Position numbers and translations under genes: made by a program. A stretch of DNA of 64,000 nucleotides from Saposhnikovia divaricata (Eukaryota > Streptophyta > Magnoliopsida > Apiales > Apiaceae). The stretch lies in assembly GCA_036435485.1 (NCBI GenBank), contig CM071597.1, positions 145,449,647 through 145,513,646 of the forward strand, given 5' to 3'. Below, piece by piece: positions 40,991 to 54,900 of this stretch. The notes under the pieces are model-generated. The model was not told the DNA's origin. It saw only the letters and a list, made by a program, of their open reading frames with translations, and did no database searches. Every line of letters begins with the position of its first letter. The stretch's first letter is position 1.

Positions 40991-42323
40991 GTCCCGGAAT
41001 CAGGTAGGAAGCAAAGAGTCGTTTGCCTGTCGTTCACTTTTTAGCTTCCCGGTCAATTCTTAGTCGTTCTACCCTTCCTCAGCACATCTTCTAGTGCTAC
41101 CATCCATACTGTATCCTTTTTCCATCAACGTTGCTACTTTTCGTACAACTCACTATCCGGGTTATACTCTTACTCAGTCTTATCCTTATTGATACCTGCA
41201 GTAACATTGGTATCACTATCACCCTACGAATTCGGAGGTAACCTCGCTCGTACTGTGCATTTCCTGATCGCTTTAATCTTCGCAATCTCGATCAATATAG
41301 AGAAGTGGAAAGATTTATTGAGAGATCACTATGATCAATTGAACATTTGTTATATTGCATAGTTAGTACAGAAGGGGGCCAGCCTTTAGTACTTGACAAG
41401 CAATTAAACAAGTTATGGTATTCCACTTAGACTTCTATCACATAGACAGATAGTCACGTAGCAGTACCTCCCCTCCTAAAAGGGTTGTTCTTCTCAATTC
41501 ATAAAGAAGATGAATAAGAGAGAAGAAGAGAAAAGAGTTCTAAAGGATTATAGAAAGCTTTCATGATTGTAGAATATCATACTCAGAATTTACCTCTGAA
41601 CTATAGAGGTTTATCAAAGAAGAAATTAATCATAATTATATCCAATACTATTTGATCGCAATCTCACGTGTCAACATATCTTGCTGCTTTGTCCATTATT
41701 CTATGGACAAATACTCTTGTTCAATCTTAGCGATACTCACATTCGGGAAATCCTTCAACCTTTCAGGTTAAATCTTAGATTTCTCACTTGACATCATTAT
41801 TACTGACATCCCATATCATGTTACTAGCTTTTTCATAACTATAATATTGACACTATCAGGTTGTCATCCTGAGAATTCATTAGAAAACCCATTCATAACA
41901 TTCCTTGCTTCTCATTCCGTAGTTGCTTTCCCAGCCTTTTCTTTATCAATCACATCCTTCTTATTATCTGATTCTTACTCATTCCTATTATTTACTTTCA
42001 CCTTCACCTCTTTATTGAGACACCTTTTTGCACTTGGTACCTCCTTATCGGTATTCCGTCACATTTATTCTATAATCATCACGTTATTCCAATTTAAACT
42101 TTCCGAAATGAATCTGGCCCGATCCCTTTAACTTAGATTCATATAATCTACTTCTGCCAACCTTGTTTCTCATCACTTATTCTTTTCTATCCGTGGTTTT
42201 CCACAAGTTGTCTTTCGTAAGTCAGACCAGGTCGTATATCTACCGGCTCATGCTCTTATCATCTATCGAGCATCTGCATTTTACTGGCGTAGCCTGGCCA
42301 CATGAAAACCCGTTATGACCGTG
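40991..42323 (-). other. Gypsy-2 interior next to PPT, decayed
   Basis: No coding frame. It contains a 29-nt hairpin (41365-41393), a second purine-rich PPT-like tract (41466-41486, plus strand ACCTCCCCTCCTAAAAGGGT), and from about 42180 faint homology to the Gypsy-1 integrase tail (TATCTACCGGCTCATG region). The minus frame at 41097-41285 and plus frame at 41847-42131 have no recognised domain. Confidence 0.5.
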
Positions 42324-42533
42324 CTATAAGTTTTGGGGGTAAGGCTGGCTCGAATACCGCCGTCCGAACACTTTTAAACTCTCAGGTGGCCCAATAAGTC
42401 TCGGGCTCAACCGCCCTTCCCTCCAAGTCTCATTAATTCTTTCCATGGGAATATCCTTAACATCATGAATCATCAACCTCATATTCTCTATCTTGTTTGC
42501 GCAGAAGTACACTAACATAAACTTGTTTGTCAT
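42324..42533 (-). pseudogene. Gypsy-2 integrase C-terminal relic
   Basis: The 69-residue frame has REGRLSPRLIGPPESLKVFG, which lines up with GKLSPRFIGPFEILKRVG of Gypsy-1, and PMERINETW upstream matching the S-P-W-K-G-L-M-R-F segment. Both belong to the gypsy integrase C-terminal domain. The chromodomain-like tail is no longer readable. It is flanked on both sides by frameshifted sequence. Confidence 0.75.
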
Positions 42534-45500
42534 TCATCAACATGCCATTTAGTTAATCAATGGCAGCACTTTCTTTATCTTTACATTGTCATCTACTTTC
42601 TTAGAAGAATCACCATCGCTTGTTGTTTACGTAGTGCATTAATAGCTAATCCTACGGGTTTCAAATCCTTTAGGGAGACAAAGTAATCACTATTCCTTAT
42701 CCATAAGGAACACTTCCTGAACTTGATGTAGATATTACATGAAGTAGATACAATTGCAGAAGAGTTTCAAGCATCGCAGCTATGTCAGGTTGATGAAACT
42801 ATCACTCATGCAGCTTTCATAAAAGACTGGAAACTTAACGGTTTACTTCGTTAATTTTGTATCATGGTTCTGGTCTGCCTCAAAACGGGACCTTCTAAGG
42901 TACGTAATATGCTTAAGACTCCATCAGGAATCGAATCTTTACTTAAACTATTATTACCTTCGATTCTTGTACAATCATCAAAAGGAATGTAACTTCCTCC
43001 ACTCCAATATGACCTTCAAGGTCTTTCCAAATATCATTTTGTTTCTTCGGTATGAACATTTGTAATTATTCCTTTATACTAGACTGTCGGCCACCTCATT
43101 GGCCTTTCCTGATAATAATAATTTCTGGTAATCCTTGTTCTCTGGATATATTCCAATTCAAACATTTCTACCTCATTCCCATAATTGTTGGGTGAAAGCA
43201 TTCTCCCTTAAGCTCTGTTGATGGAGAAAATATATTTATCAGTCTTTCTCCATAAGTCATTGCTTCCACCTACCCGTGGGAACTTTATCACGTTTATTCC
43301 CAATCCTACTTAGGATACTTCTTTTCTTAGTTCTTTCCTTATCTTAGGATAATCTCAACCTTTATAGGTTCAATCCATACTTCCTCAGGGTTTCATACAT
43401 GCCTCATCTGGCATTATTGTTACTATGTCATACCTTCCTTACCAAACTTCCATTTTGAAGTTCGGAATATTACCTTTTTCCTTGTAAGGTTTCATAGGTC
43501 ATCCTCATCCTTCCTCCTGTATTTTCTGGGTACAGGGTATATCAAAATGTCATTGATCAATACTCTAATAATTCTATCTATGTTCTTTCCAGAACTCTTT
43601 TTAATAATCCTTACCGGTCATTGTTGCCTTAGCAAGTCCAACTCATATCATCTGAAGTCATAATGTCGTTATTAGGGTTAATGCCACCCCTTGTGCATTC
43701 CCCAGGGTTTGTCTTAATTTATGGATATCCTATCCTTAATTCAACTGCCAAGGAATTCTTGCATCTTATAATTGGCAATCAGATCATGTATCCTTAATAA
43801 AGGTCTCTTTTCAATCCTTCTCATTTGATAATCGATCAGTGGCTTAATGCCACCCTCTTCTTTCAGATAGTTGTCAGCCTATTTGGCCTTCCAAAAGGCA
43901 ACGTATGCCTATCTGCTCTCTTATAGAACTTGGTAATGGTAGCAAGGATGTTTTGGAAGATATTGGTCAAGTTCAACGTGAATCTCTTAGTACTTATCGT
44001 TCTTCTCAAATGTACTTGCCTTAGACAAAATTTCTACAGCATACTGATCCATCTCTGACCATTTCCATACTCTCTTCATAAACCTTCGTTGTTTACTTTC
44101 CTTAGTCATAATATATTCATGGTATTTATAATACCATAACATCAAACATTTCAAGTCATTATACTTCTATTTTTACTCGTAATCTTGGATAATCATATAT
44201 AGATGAATCACTTTAGTACGGGTGACCCTATACAAAAAAAATCTAGCAAATTCCCAATCAAAACATGGGTTGCAAAGGGTTTAGTAGAAGATTCCTACGA
44301 TCTCATTAATGTTTCCTTTATATCAGAAGCCCTTGCAGTCGGCGCTTTCTTAGAATCAACCCCGCTTTGTCCTTTCATTGCTGGTCTAGTCACTTGATAA
44401 TCCTTTGTGACTTGGCCTCAACTGGCCATACAAAAAAAATATATTTGATTTTAGGGGTTGGCTAATAGCATTACTTTTCTAGCAATTACCGGCATAGTGC
44501 CTTCTTCTTTGATACCTTTCTACCTTTCCAAAACTTTACTTCATATAAGTCTTAATCGGCTACTCAGCGCCGTCTCCGGTCACCTTTTCTCTACTTTTAT
44601 CTTTCCAGCTATTCTTATCAATCCCACGTGCCACATAGGCTTACCATTCCTGGCATGACAGCCTTTTCACTTGAGTCAATCCCGGAGTTTCTCAGTCCAG
44701 CTGGTTTCTTAATTACATTTCCTGTTTTCGTCCAATCTTACTTCATCATTTTATCTCTACCATCGATTGTAATACTCAGGGTCCGTCTTCTAACCCATAT
44801 AGCGGCTACCTTACCCAATTCATGGGGTTCGCCCCAGTTTCTACTCTCTTCGACGTTCTCTAATAATTAGAAAGACAAGGTTTGCCAAAATTCGTTGAAG
44901 TTCTTTCCAGAATCAGGGAAATTTTGATCAATCTACCCACCTACTGGTAACATTAAGGAGACCAGTTTCGAAACCTGAAGAATAGTTCTATGAACCTCCA
45001 AGCAGGTAGAATCATAAGCAGTCATAGTTAACGAAATAATCATCATCAGATTGGAAGTTTACCCACTGGAGAGGAATCATTTATATCCATCCCTTAGAAG
45101 GGAATCAATAGTTTCAAACTGAAACCTGTCACAACGTCCTGTTACCTATACGTCCTGATATTCAATACTACCAAATGTCGGTCTACCTAACCCTTTATGC
45201 GAAGCGTCGTTGGAAGCACAAAGTCTCCTTTTTCCATTAAGCAATGCTACCTCTTGGTCATTACCAATTTCACTTTTTAGCTCCAGGAAGATTTTCTCAC
45301 ATTTTTCTCTTTAACTGCTGATCGTATTACTTGATCTATTATAATTCCGCATCGGAATAAACTTAAGGTAACTACTATAATCTATTCGGGGAAAAGAAAG
45401 AATTTAATATTCTTCTAAATCACATGCATCTAACGTTCCTGATTCACCATTTTACTGAGTTAAAATAAACTTATACTTAGTACCTGATAGTAGTCATATT

Positions 45501-46405
45501 ACGAGTTCATCATAGACCCACTGGTCTTTTCCTCTGGTAGTTTCTGAGATCATCGTCTCGCTTACTACTTTATATAACTTTATCCAATCAGGCCATCACT
45601 TTCCACTATCTTTACTTTCGAAGCTGGTTCATTCATAATATGGACATTTCGCTGAATAAAACCACCTCAACAATCTCAATTTGGTTTCATAAAATATAAC
45701 CCATGAAATCCGCCTTCTCATGGCGAATTACCATTGACAATATTCATACTAATCCATTTATCCGATAATATGGCACTTGTTGCCTCTATGTCAACTGCTC
45801 CTGGGTGCTCCCCGTCCTACATCGACGTCTTTGATAATCATGCATTATTCTAACTCCTTTCTCATTAATCTGAAAGTCTCTAATGATCTTTATCTATCCC
45901 CATATAAGACCTCAAGTAATCCTTCCAATCTGTCTTAATTGCTGGTACTACCTCTCGTAGTCCGGCTATAAATCCAACATAAAATTTCAATTCTCTTAAT
46001 AATATCTCAGTTCTTTGTGCTCACTTCTCTGAGCACTATAATCTTAACTCTCGCTATCCCTCTGGCTACAACCCTCATTTCCTTAGAGTAATCTCCTCAA
46101 TAGAATTTTCCTCTGCTGGAACCTCTTTCGAGTCCTCAATAGGGTACTCTATCGAATTCACCATCCGATCGTCAGCATATACTACAACATCATCATGCTG
46201 CTGCTCGTACGCCTCAAGGTCTGTCGCCTTACCAGTCGATACGAGAACGAGCTAAGTTACTATCATGATACTTAAGAGTTCCCATAAGGGTTTTATATGT
46301 CAGCACTACATTAAGTAGTCCGACTATGAACTTGGCAAGAGTTCTTATTATCTTAGTAAGTTTATGGTTTTAACGTCGCCTCATCTCTGGGATTTATAAG
46401 GTAAC
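42534..46405 (-). pseudogene. Gypsy-2 decayed pol and gag
   Basis: The minus strand shows G-K-A-N-E-V-A-D at 43109-43085, the end of RNase H, in the same relative place as in Gypsy-1. Blocks at 45519-45570 and 45881-45975 match the gag-side region of Gypsy-1 (13271-13320, 13821-13920). No frame longer than about 80 codons has meaningful content; those at 44203, 44458 and 44628 (plus) are antisense chance frames. The interior has the right order (INT, RH, gag) for a minus-strand gypsy element, but could not make protein. Confidence 0.6.
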
Positions 46406-46417
46406 GCTTTGATACCA
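46406..46417 (-). other. Gypsy-2 primer-binding site (tRNA-iMet type)
   Basis: Minus strand TGGTATCAAAGC, four bases inside the 5' LTR. Confidence 0.85.
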
Positions 46418-48704
46418 CTTCTGTAACACCCCCAGATCTGGGGTCCGGGATCCGGTGGTTACGGTTTCCAATTCTGTCCACAACAATTGAACTTTCCTTA
46501 ACATAAAATAAATTACGTCTCTATGACCCAACACAACAATATAAAACACACCCGTTATAGTCCCAGAGATGAAATCAGAGTAACAATCAAATATTTATTA
46601 ATCACATTATGAGTTCTTACAATCCAAAAGAATTTCAATATAAATACATACTCTTTGCCATCCATTTATATAAGTCATACTAGACCATATTCTTGGTACT
46701 GAAAGAATAAATATATCCTACCAATAGCTTCTTCTTCAGCTCTGGTAGTCTCATCGTCCTCGCCCGCATCGAGTGCGCCTTATGCGAGTCATCTGGTCTA
46801 GCTGTTGTTGTGATATAATAATAAAGCAAGGGTGAGCAATAGCCCACCAACAATAATATATAACTGAACGATAATATATAACAGTTCAAAAGTATCTTTC
46901 AAACCATATGCCATGCATTTACAGAAATGATGCCAGTATAATATGAACGATGAAGTTACAAGGTAACTTAAAGTATTTGTTCGTAGAAATATCTGCTACA
47001 TCAAAAGTAAGCGTGATAATCTCATTGTCATTAAAAAGAGGAACTTGCATGAAAAGATTGCAATTCCAGTTATGAACACTTTTCCAGCTCTGCCAACAGT
47101 AATCATGTTGCAGGAAATAAATAAGTTTGGATGATGAACCAATGATGGAGTATTCACCGCGCCTGCTGTTCCAATCTTGATGATCAGTCGAGATCGTACA
47201 GCTCAAATTAGATTTACTACCGGTAGAAGGAAGAACTGACGGCTTTACTTGTCTACCGCCTTACTAGCTCTCCCCGGCCAACGGTTGGGCCAAAGGGGAT
47301 GGACCGGCGCTACTCGGCCTCTTACACGACTCCTAGTTCAAATAGAATTCATGATTCTGAATGTAACGTTCGTCCCCCTTTCCCCAAGTATAATACTTGT
47401 TGATAAGACTCTACAAGGTAGTCGTATCTAGTTGGAAAGGAAAATTCACCAATAACTTCCAAGCCGTGGCTTGGTATCGAATATCAACTTGTTCCAACAA
47501 TCTTACCCCTCGAAAGATGAGAAGGTAAACAACGACTTAATAAGTCAACCGCACCCGAGTTGCGAGTGAAGAGAATACTTTATGACCGGGAAGTCGACAA
47601 GATAAATAACATCTTCCAAGTAAGGTTCCCTTATTATTATAGAGGTAGACTCAAAGAAGAATGATTTCTGAGAAACTTTCTTGATATAAGATTAATAATA
47701 ATATGACTCCGAAATATTTTCTGTAATAATCGAAGAAGATAAACCTTATCGAGGTTATTCTAAGTATGGAATAAATATTCAGAGAATATTTATTGAATTA
47801 AAATATTTTACAGAATATTTAGGAATATGAAAGAATATCTTTAATCAGAGTATTTCTCAAATAATCCTTGAAGAAATATCTAGAGAATATTTATTGCATA
47901 ATTAAGTATTCAAATGAATATTCAAAATAATATTCATTAATTAATAAGACCTGAAAGGAATATTTAAAATATTTAAAATAATATTCGATGATTAAATAGA
48001 ACCCTGGATGAATATTCAAAATAATATTCATAATTAATTAGGAATTTAAATGTTTATTGAAAAAGTAATATTCGATTAATGAATAATATTCTAAATGAAT
48101 ATCAAGTAATATTCATTTAGTAATCCAAGCTTTAAAGGAATATTCGAGATAAGACTCGATAAATAAATCAAGCTTCAGATGAATATTAGAATAATATTCA
48201 TCAATTAAGTAATATCTTAAATGAATATTCAAAAGTAATATTCATTTAATAAAATAATATTCTAAATGGATATTCAAATAATATTCATTTAGTAGTCCAA
48301 TCTTTAGAAGAATATTCGGAATAATAATTGATAATCTATTCGACTTTGAATGAATATTGAAAAATATTATTCGTCGAATGGTTACGTTCAAATAATTATT
48401 TGAAGTAGGGATCGTTAAATAAATAATCTCGAACGAATATTCAAATAATATTCGTCGCCCGAATACTGGAAAATATTTACTTAGATATTTTCTTTCGAGG
48501 TAATCTCGATATGTCAAGAAATATTGACTCCCGGTCTATATTTGATGAATAAGATGTATACACCCTTCTCTGAGGGTCTTACAATAACCGGCTTATAATT
48601 GATACGATAGCTATCTAATTTATAAGCCAATAACAATCAGGGAACAAGCATAATGATATAACTTGAAAGTAGGCATGCATGCTATGGCATATGTATAACA
48701 AAAA

Positions 48705-48707
<3 letters not shown>

Positions 48708-48761
<54 letters not shown>
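48708..48761. repeat. (AT)27 microsatellite
   Basis: Sister of the (AT)42 run at 38378-38461. Confidence 0.95.
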
Positions 48762-48766
<5 letters not shown>

Positions 48767-50890
48767 CACAACAACAGCCTAAAAGAAGGGAATTGAAACT
48801 TGCCTGGTAGCCGAGTACGGTAAGGGGTAGTGGTAGCGGGTCCCGGGTCAGCTTGGTGATCTATAAATAGCCAAGGCATTCGGGATTAATCAATTAACAT
48901 CTTAAATGTTAAGTTATACTTAAATCGAAACACGTTCTTGAGTTATCTCGTTATACCCCTTTTAGTGGATTCCTTTTATCATCGATCCGACCCGACATTT
49001 GTTCGTTAATACGACATGTCATTGTACTTACACTTGGGACATACTTAAGTCATACAAGTTCTAAAGTCGATCGTTACGAATCAATATTATGCTCCGAGTT
49101 TTATCGCCCGTTTTCTAAGTGTTTTACCGAAGTTATAATCAAGCGGGTTTTTAGGGGTTCGTTCGCGATTAACTTTGATTCGAACATTTTTATAAAATCG
49201 GAAAACGATCCGTTTCACATGATGTTTTCTCTCACACCTTCCTTTTCACCTCTAGTATTTAATTACCAAGATTCGTCATGACTTTACATATTTTATCGGG
49301 GTTCAATTTCAGTTACGAACTTTCGTTTACGGATTCGAACTACTTTTAGTAAACCGACCGTAACTCCTAAACCGTAAGTCCGTTTCACGCGTTCTTTATA
49401 TCAAAACAAAGCTTATAACATGACCTATCTTATCATGGGAAAATACAACACTGGACAGTGAGTTCATGCTACTGTGATGCACGGTTTTTTAAAGATTATC
49501 AAAAATTCGGCATTACGACGGCTATATTTACACGATTTCCAAAGTTTTCACATCACCGTGATTCAATCAAGCACTACACCCCATCCATTCTAACACATGA
49601 TAACATCATATCTAGTCTAACAACATCTCATCTCAACCATCTCATGGATCACAATCCAAACAACAACCATAATCAACTAATAACATAGATCTAAGCATAA
49701 CATAGCATACTAACACTAAATCATCCATAAAACTCATAAAATCTCAAAATGGTACCAAGGGTTTTTGGAGCTTGCTACCTTCCTTAGAGAGTGATATAGC
49801 CTTATCAAGCCTTGATCTATCCTTATGTGACCTTAAGCTAGCTAGATCAATCAAAAGAAACATAAAAATCAAAGGTTAGTTCATAAGAACACTATTCACC
49901 CTCATCTTTGTTAATTTTTTTGAAAATGGAAACAAAGGAATTTGGGTTTGAAATTTCTAGGAGATTAGTTTTATGAAATATAGGACTCACCATAAAAATT
50001 AAAAGATCAAATGATGGTTGGAAGTGGGATTTCCCCCTTGGAATTAAGGAAAAATTCGAATGGTATAAGCTAGAGAGAGTTTGATGTGTTTTTGTGGTTT
50101 TTCTTGGAATAATGCATAAAGTGGATGAGCCTTGGATAATATCTCATCTCTTTTTACTTTAATAAAGTGCTGATGCACTAGATGATGTATTTTTGCAAGA
50201 CAAGTGTTGTGTTTTGTATGGTTATAAGCTAACTAAATGGTTTGCTTTCTAAGTACTAGTTTCCTTGCTAAGTATGCTAGTTGCATGAGTCATCACTTGG
50301 TTTGCTAGATATTTTCCACCACTACATGCATGTATCTTGATTCCCTGCTTGTTTCTTTGTCCGTTTATTGCTCAATTCATTGATCGTTCGGATGAATAAC
50401 TAAGTAGTTTCACCTCTAGGGTTTACCGGGAAATTTCTTGATATTCATAATACCTTCCCCCATCCTTAATATAATCCTCGTGATGACCATGTAGGATATT
50501 TAATCTCGATACGAACTTAATCCGTAATCTAGGATTCGTTCGCTTTATTGATTAATCTCGTTATAACGTTTTAGCGGTTTCTAGAACGCTTGTTTCACTG
50601 CCTCAGTGGTTTCCTACCTTCATTCTTAAATCAAATATAATAACATCCCAAAATATCAAATCCTCAAAGTTAATATCTCAATTCTTGGATTATAATAATA
50701 TTTAATCCACTGTCCGGTCAAATATTATACCGAAAAAGAATTTGGAATTTCTGAATTCCGATCGTCTCTGCATTCACTTATTTCCTCCGCGTATTACTAA
50801 TATGACTTCGAAACATCCATATCACGTCCCGTACATAGGATGGCGTGAAAAGTTTTCCAACTTAAAAAATCACTATTCATCCACCAAATT

Positions 50891-51003
50891 ACTATGCACG
50901 TACAGGAAACACTATGCACGCATGGGAAACACTATGCACGTACGGGAAACACTATGCACGTATGGGAAACACTATGCACGTACGGGAAACACTATGCACG
51001 TAC
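50891..51003. repeat. 20-bp minisatellite, Gypsy-2 5' LTR
   Basis: Five full units plus 13 bp as in the 3' LTR. Units 3 and 5 differ by one base each from their counterparts. Confidence 0.95.
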
Positions 51004-51266
51004 TCATTTCCCTTCAAGGATCCATTAGCTCCTTCCTGGATGGTAGATTATTCTTATCTAGGTCCTCAACCATCGAATTACTCTATTCTGACAATATACC
51101 AATGCATCAGGATCATTGTCCAAAGCAATATCCATTCATTACAATCGTTGTTCTTTGAAACCACCATTCATTAGAGATGGTGACCTTGTTGTCGGAATCA
51201 TTGTTCCTTATTTTATCATTACTTAATAAAAAGTTTTAAATATATCCAAAATTTGGGGTTCTTACA

Positions 51267-51982
51267 ATATATATGGCATAGAAGATTGGGACATGCACAC
51301 ATGGACTTGCTTAATAAACTTTCAAGCAAGAATCTGGTTAGAGGCCTACCAAAACTGAAATACAATAAGGTCGAAGTTTGTTCAACATGCCAATTGGGGA
51401 AACAAATTAGAAGTACACACAAAGCAAAGAAAATGGTATCGACTTCTAAACCTTTAGAGCTTCTGCACTTAGATCTTTTTGGTCCAGAATCTTATAAGAG
51501 TATTGGAGGTAAACAATATGGCTTTGTAATTGTAGATGATTATTCTAGATTTACTTGGGTATTGTTTCTTCGTACTAAAGATTGTGCTTTTATTGAGTTT
51601 GAGAAACTGATAAAATTACTTGAGAACAAGCATGATACAAGACTTGTAGGCATAAGAAGTGATAGAGGAGGAGAATTTATCAATGAGAACTTTATTGTAT
51701 ATTGTGAAGAAAGAGGAATCTCCCATCAATTTTCTGCTCCAAGGACTCCACAACAAAATGGTGTGGTGGAAAGGAAGAATAGGTCACTTCAAGAAACTGC
51801 AAGGACTCTTCTGCAAGAAAGCAAGCTGCCTAGGAGTTTTTGGGTGCTATTTGTTGAATCGAATCATAATCAGGCCTATTTTGGACAAAACTTCATACCA
51901 ATTGTTGAGAAACAAGAAGCCAAATATCAACCACTTCAAAATATTTGGTTCTAAATGTTTTGTGCTCAAAACAATCGGTAAA
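51267..51982 (+). pseudogene. Copia-2 integrase
   Basis: After the second TSD copy the frame left at 36091 continues with the zinc region (WHRRLGHAHMDLLNKL ... CSTCQLGKQ), then LLHLDLFGPE, FVIVDDYSRFTW, IRSDRGGEFINE and APRTPQQNGVVERKNRSL. All D-D-E residues are present. Near 51842 the frame shifts after FW, with loss of a few codons, and continues CYLLNRIIIRPILDKTSY and FKIFGSKCFVLKTIGK until Gypsy-3 at 51983. The protein would insert the cDNA in the nucleus. This is the best-kept part of Copia-2, broken by one shift and two insertions. Confidence 0.9.
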
Positions 51983-54900
51983 TGTGACATCCCATAATCC
52001 GGGGTACAGATTTGGGGCCAATATCCACAAACAACATTAAACAACCCTGTATATAAGCATCAAATAATAACAAAAACCCCTTAACCAAGATCGCATACAG
52101 GTTATGGTATGAAACAACTATCGAGTTATATAATTACAAACCATTCTTAGAATAAAAATAATATACAACTTTATGAATAAATAAAATCTTTGGTTAGCTA
52201 GTCACCCAACCTTGACATATTTCCAATCCACTGCCCATCGCAATCCATATCTTGAATGCCTCCTCTAGCAACCGAAGAAGCAATACCAACTGACCACTAC
52301 ACTAGATCCACTAATCTTCTTTCTTAACTGGAGAAAACAACAAGCAAGAGTGAGCCAACAATGCTCAGCGAGTGCAAATAGTGATAACAATATCAATAGC
52401 AATTATAATTTCTGAAAAAAAACAAGAAGAATTATCAGATGCTTCGAATAGACTCAACCAAGTCAAATATCTTTATTACCACGAGGAGTCAACAATTCAT
52501 CGTTGGAATGGGGTGTATCAACAATAAGAACTGATAAAATTTCTGATAGTAAGAACTAATCGAATAAGCTTGAATAGACTCGGGTATCAAAACAACCCAA
52601 TCTCAATGAATATATTAGAATTGGATTTTTATTTATTTAAAAAAAACATTAAGGTTAGGCTGCTGATCAGTCACGCACTAACCCCGGACAAACGCACACA
52701 GCAATGTCCTGTAATGGATCCACGACACACATTGGCCTTAATAACTTCCGACCACGAATCTGGTCCGACCCTTTACAGTCCACATTTAAAAAAAACATTC
52801 CAATTCTATATCAACGCATTAGGTGTCGGGACAATCGACAACCTTTGCCAACCAAACAACTAGAACTCACGTTCCAGAACAACATCTCATAATCCAAGAA
52901 TCAATGAAGGATTCAAGATCAACAGGTGTCGACGAGTTCGACTCGAAGTTGAGTAATGATCAAGGAATAATAAACCCAAAGGGTATCGACGAGTTCGAAA
53001 TAATAAATGGGTGATAAATTAAGAAACAGCAATAAAAATAAATGTCGACGAGATCAACAATACATGGGGTGACATCATAATCAAAATAATTGAAAGTAAC
53101 TTCACTCGAAGAATAAGTGAAGGGAAGTACTTGCCTAGCACAAAAGCTTTACTATCTACTCGCCTGATCACTACTCAGCTTTAGCCTTGCCTCTATCTCT
53201 CTAACTCGACTCTATAATAATTAGGTCAAATTAATCACATATATAAAACAATTTAGACTTGCTAACAGTCAACGCATATAATCCACATAGCACTTAAACA
53301 CGTAATTCTCACATAACAGTTCATATAACTCGCTCTGATAATTACCTTACTCAAGAAATATTTTTACAACCATTTCACTCTTGATGTTTAAATAAAAAAT
53401 CTAGCTCAGAATATTTGAAAATATTTTTAAAACATTTCTTGGATTTTTAGAAAATTTTCTACTATTTTCAAATCATATTTGGATATTTAAAAATCATTTT
53501 AAATCAATTTTAAAACAAAAAGAATTAATCAGAAATTAAATAATTCCAATCAAATTAATTAAAATCAATTAATAACTAATTAATGAAATTATTTGATAAA
53601 TTATTACATTTATCAAATAATTAAATCAATTATATTATTAATTGAAATTAATTAAAGTAATTAAAAGTATTTTATTCTAATTAATTTCAAATAAAGAAAA
53701 TTTCTAAAATCTATTATTTTTGAATTAAATAATTAAATAATTAAATCAATAATTTAGAATATTTTCTGAATTTAATTATGATTTTTTTTAAATGAATTTT
53801 TTTTTCTAAATTTTTAGAATAAAATTCAGATTTTTATAAAATAAATACTTAAACTAAATTAATTAACATAAATAAGTAAAAGTAAATTTTGAATTTACTA
53901 TTTAGGGTAAAACAGTAAAGAGTTAAAATTAGATTATTATTTACCTACCACAGTAAATCAGATCAAAATTTCTGTTTTTTTTTAAAAAAACATTTTAATT
54001 AAAAGAAAAAGGAAAAATCAAGAACGTTCTTGATCTTCCCCAGTTTCCGGTAAGGATTTGCAGATTCCGGCGCCGGCGGTCATTTTCCGGCGACCACAAA
54101 TGCACCCAGCCACTAGTTTTTCAATCGTTTCTAACAGCCAAACGTATTTATATTACTTCCCCCTACACTCCGATACCACACCATGACAGAAACAATCACA
54201 AAATCAAAATTTCCGGCCAAAACTTTAAAATTTTCCGGCAAAATTCTGAACTAGCAATTCAGTAAATCAAATTACACGAACAAGGTGTTAAAACAAAGCT
54301 GAGAACTCATACACTCTCTCTACGGGCTTAGTTTTAACAGACAATCATCATATAACACGGACGAATGATTCAAAGTTTCGAAGAAAACTATGGACTCGTT
54401 TTTCAACAATACGAACATAAACATTGGATTTTTCTACATGAATCGATTCTAAACAGCTTAGGGAAGCTCAAGGAAGCATCAGATTGAACAAACAATTTAT
54501 GAATCAAAAAGCCCTAATTTTTAAGAACATGAACCCTAATTTTCCGAAAATTAAACAAAAATTCACAAAAATTCGAGGATGATACCTTGGGGTAAATTGA
54601 TTGCAAAATATGAAAGTAGAGATTACAGGCTTTAATTTGACTACTCGAGCGTCAAAAACAACCACTAGAATCACCTCCTATTGATCGTTTGATTCTCAAG
54701 AACACTATTAAATTTTAATTTTTAAAATTTGATAATTTCTGAAAATAAAGACTGATGAATGGAGCGAAGACAAGTGGCACACAGCAAATGGGTGATGAAG
54801 AGATAACGTTTTGCTACCGATCGAAAAGTATTGCGAATTATTTCGATTTCCGGAATGTTCGGAACCCTATTTAACTTTTAACCGGTCCAAAACGTACCAA

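Larger units (their letters stand above)
36092..51266 (-). mobile_element. Gypsy-2, Tekay-like element with 4.9-kb LTRs, non-autonomous
   Basis: LTRs 36092-40966 and 46422-51266 agree closely (about 1 percent difference by eye, plus a difference in AT repeat length). TSD ATATA is exact at 36087-36091 and 51267-51271. Primer site at 46406-46417 and PPT at 40967 give minus orientation. The 5.45-kb interior keeps only traces of integrase, RNase H and gag. It is related to Gypsy-1 and Gypsy-3 (LTR ends TGTAACACCCCCAGATC and GGTTCTTACA, same PPT type), but the LTRs are too different to be one family. It lies in opposite orientation to Copia-2. Confidence 0.95.
46422..51266 (-). repeat. Gypsy-2 5' LTR (4,845 bp)
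   Basis: Same borders as the 3' LTR. It is shorter mainly through 15 fewer AT units at 48708-48761. AATATTC block at 47710-48510 and the 20-bp minisatellite at 50891-51003. Confidence 0.95.
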
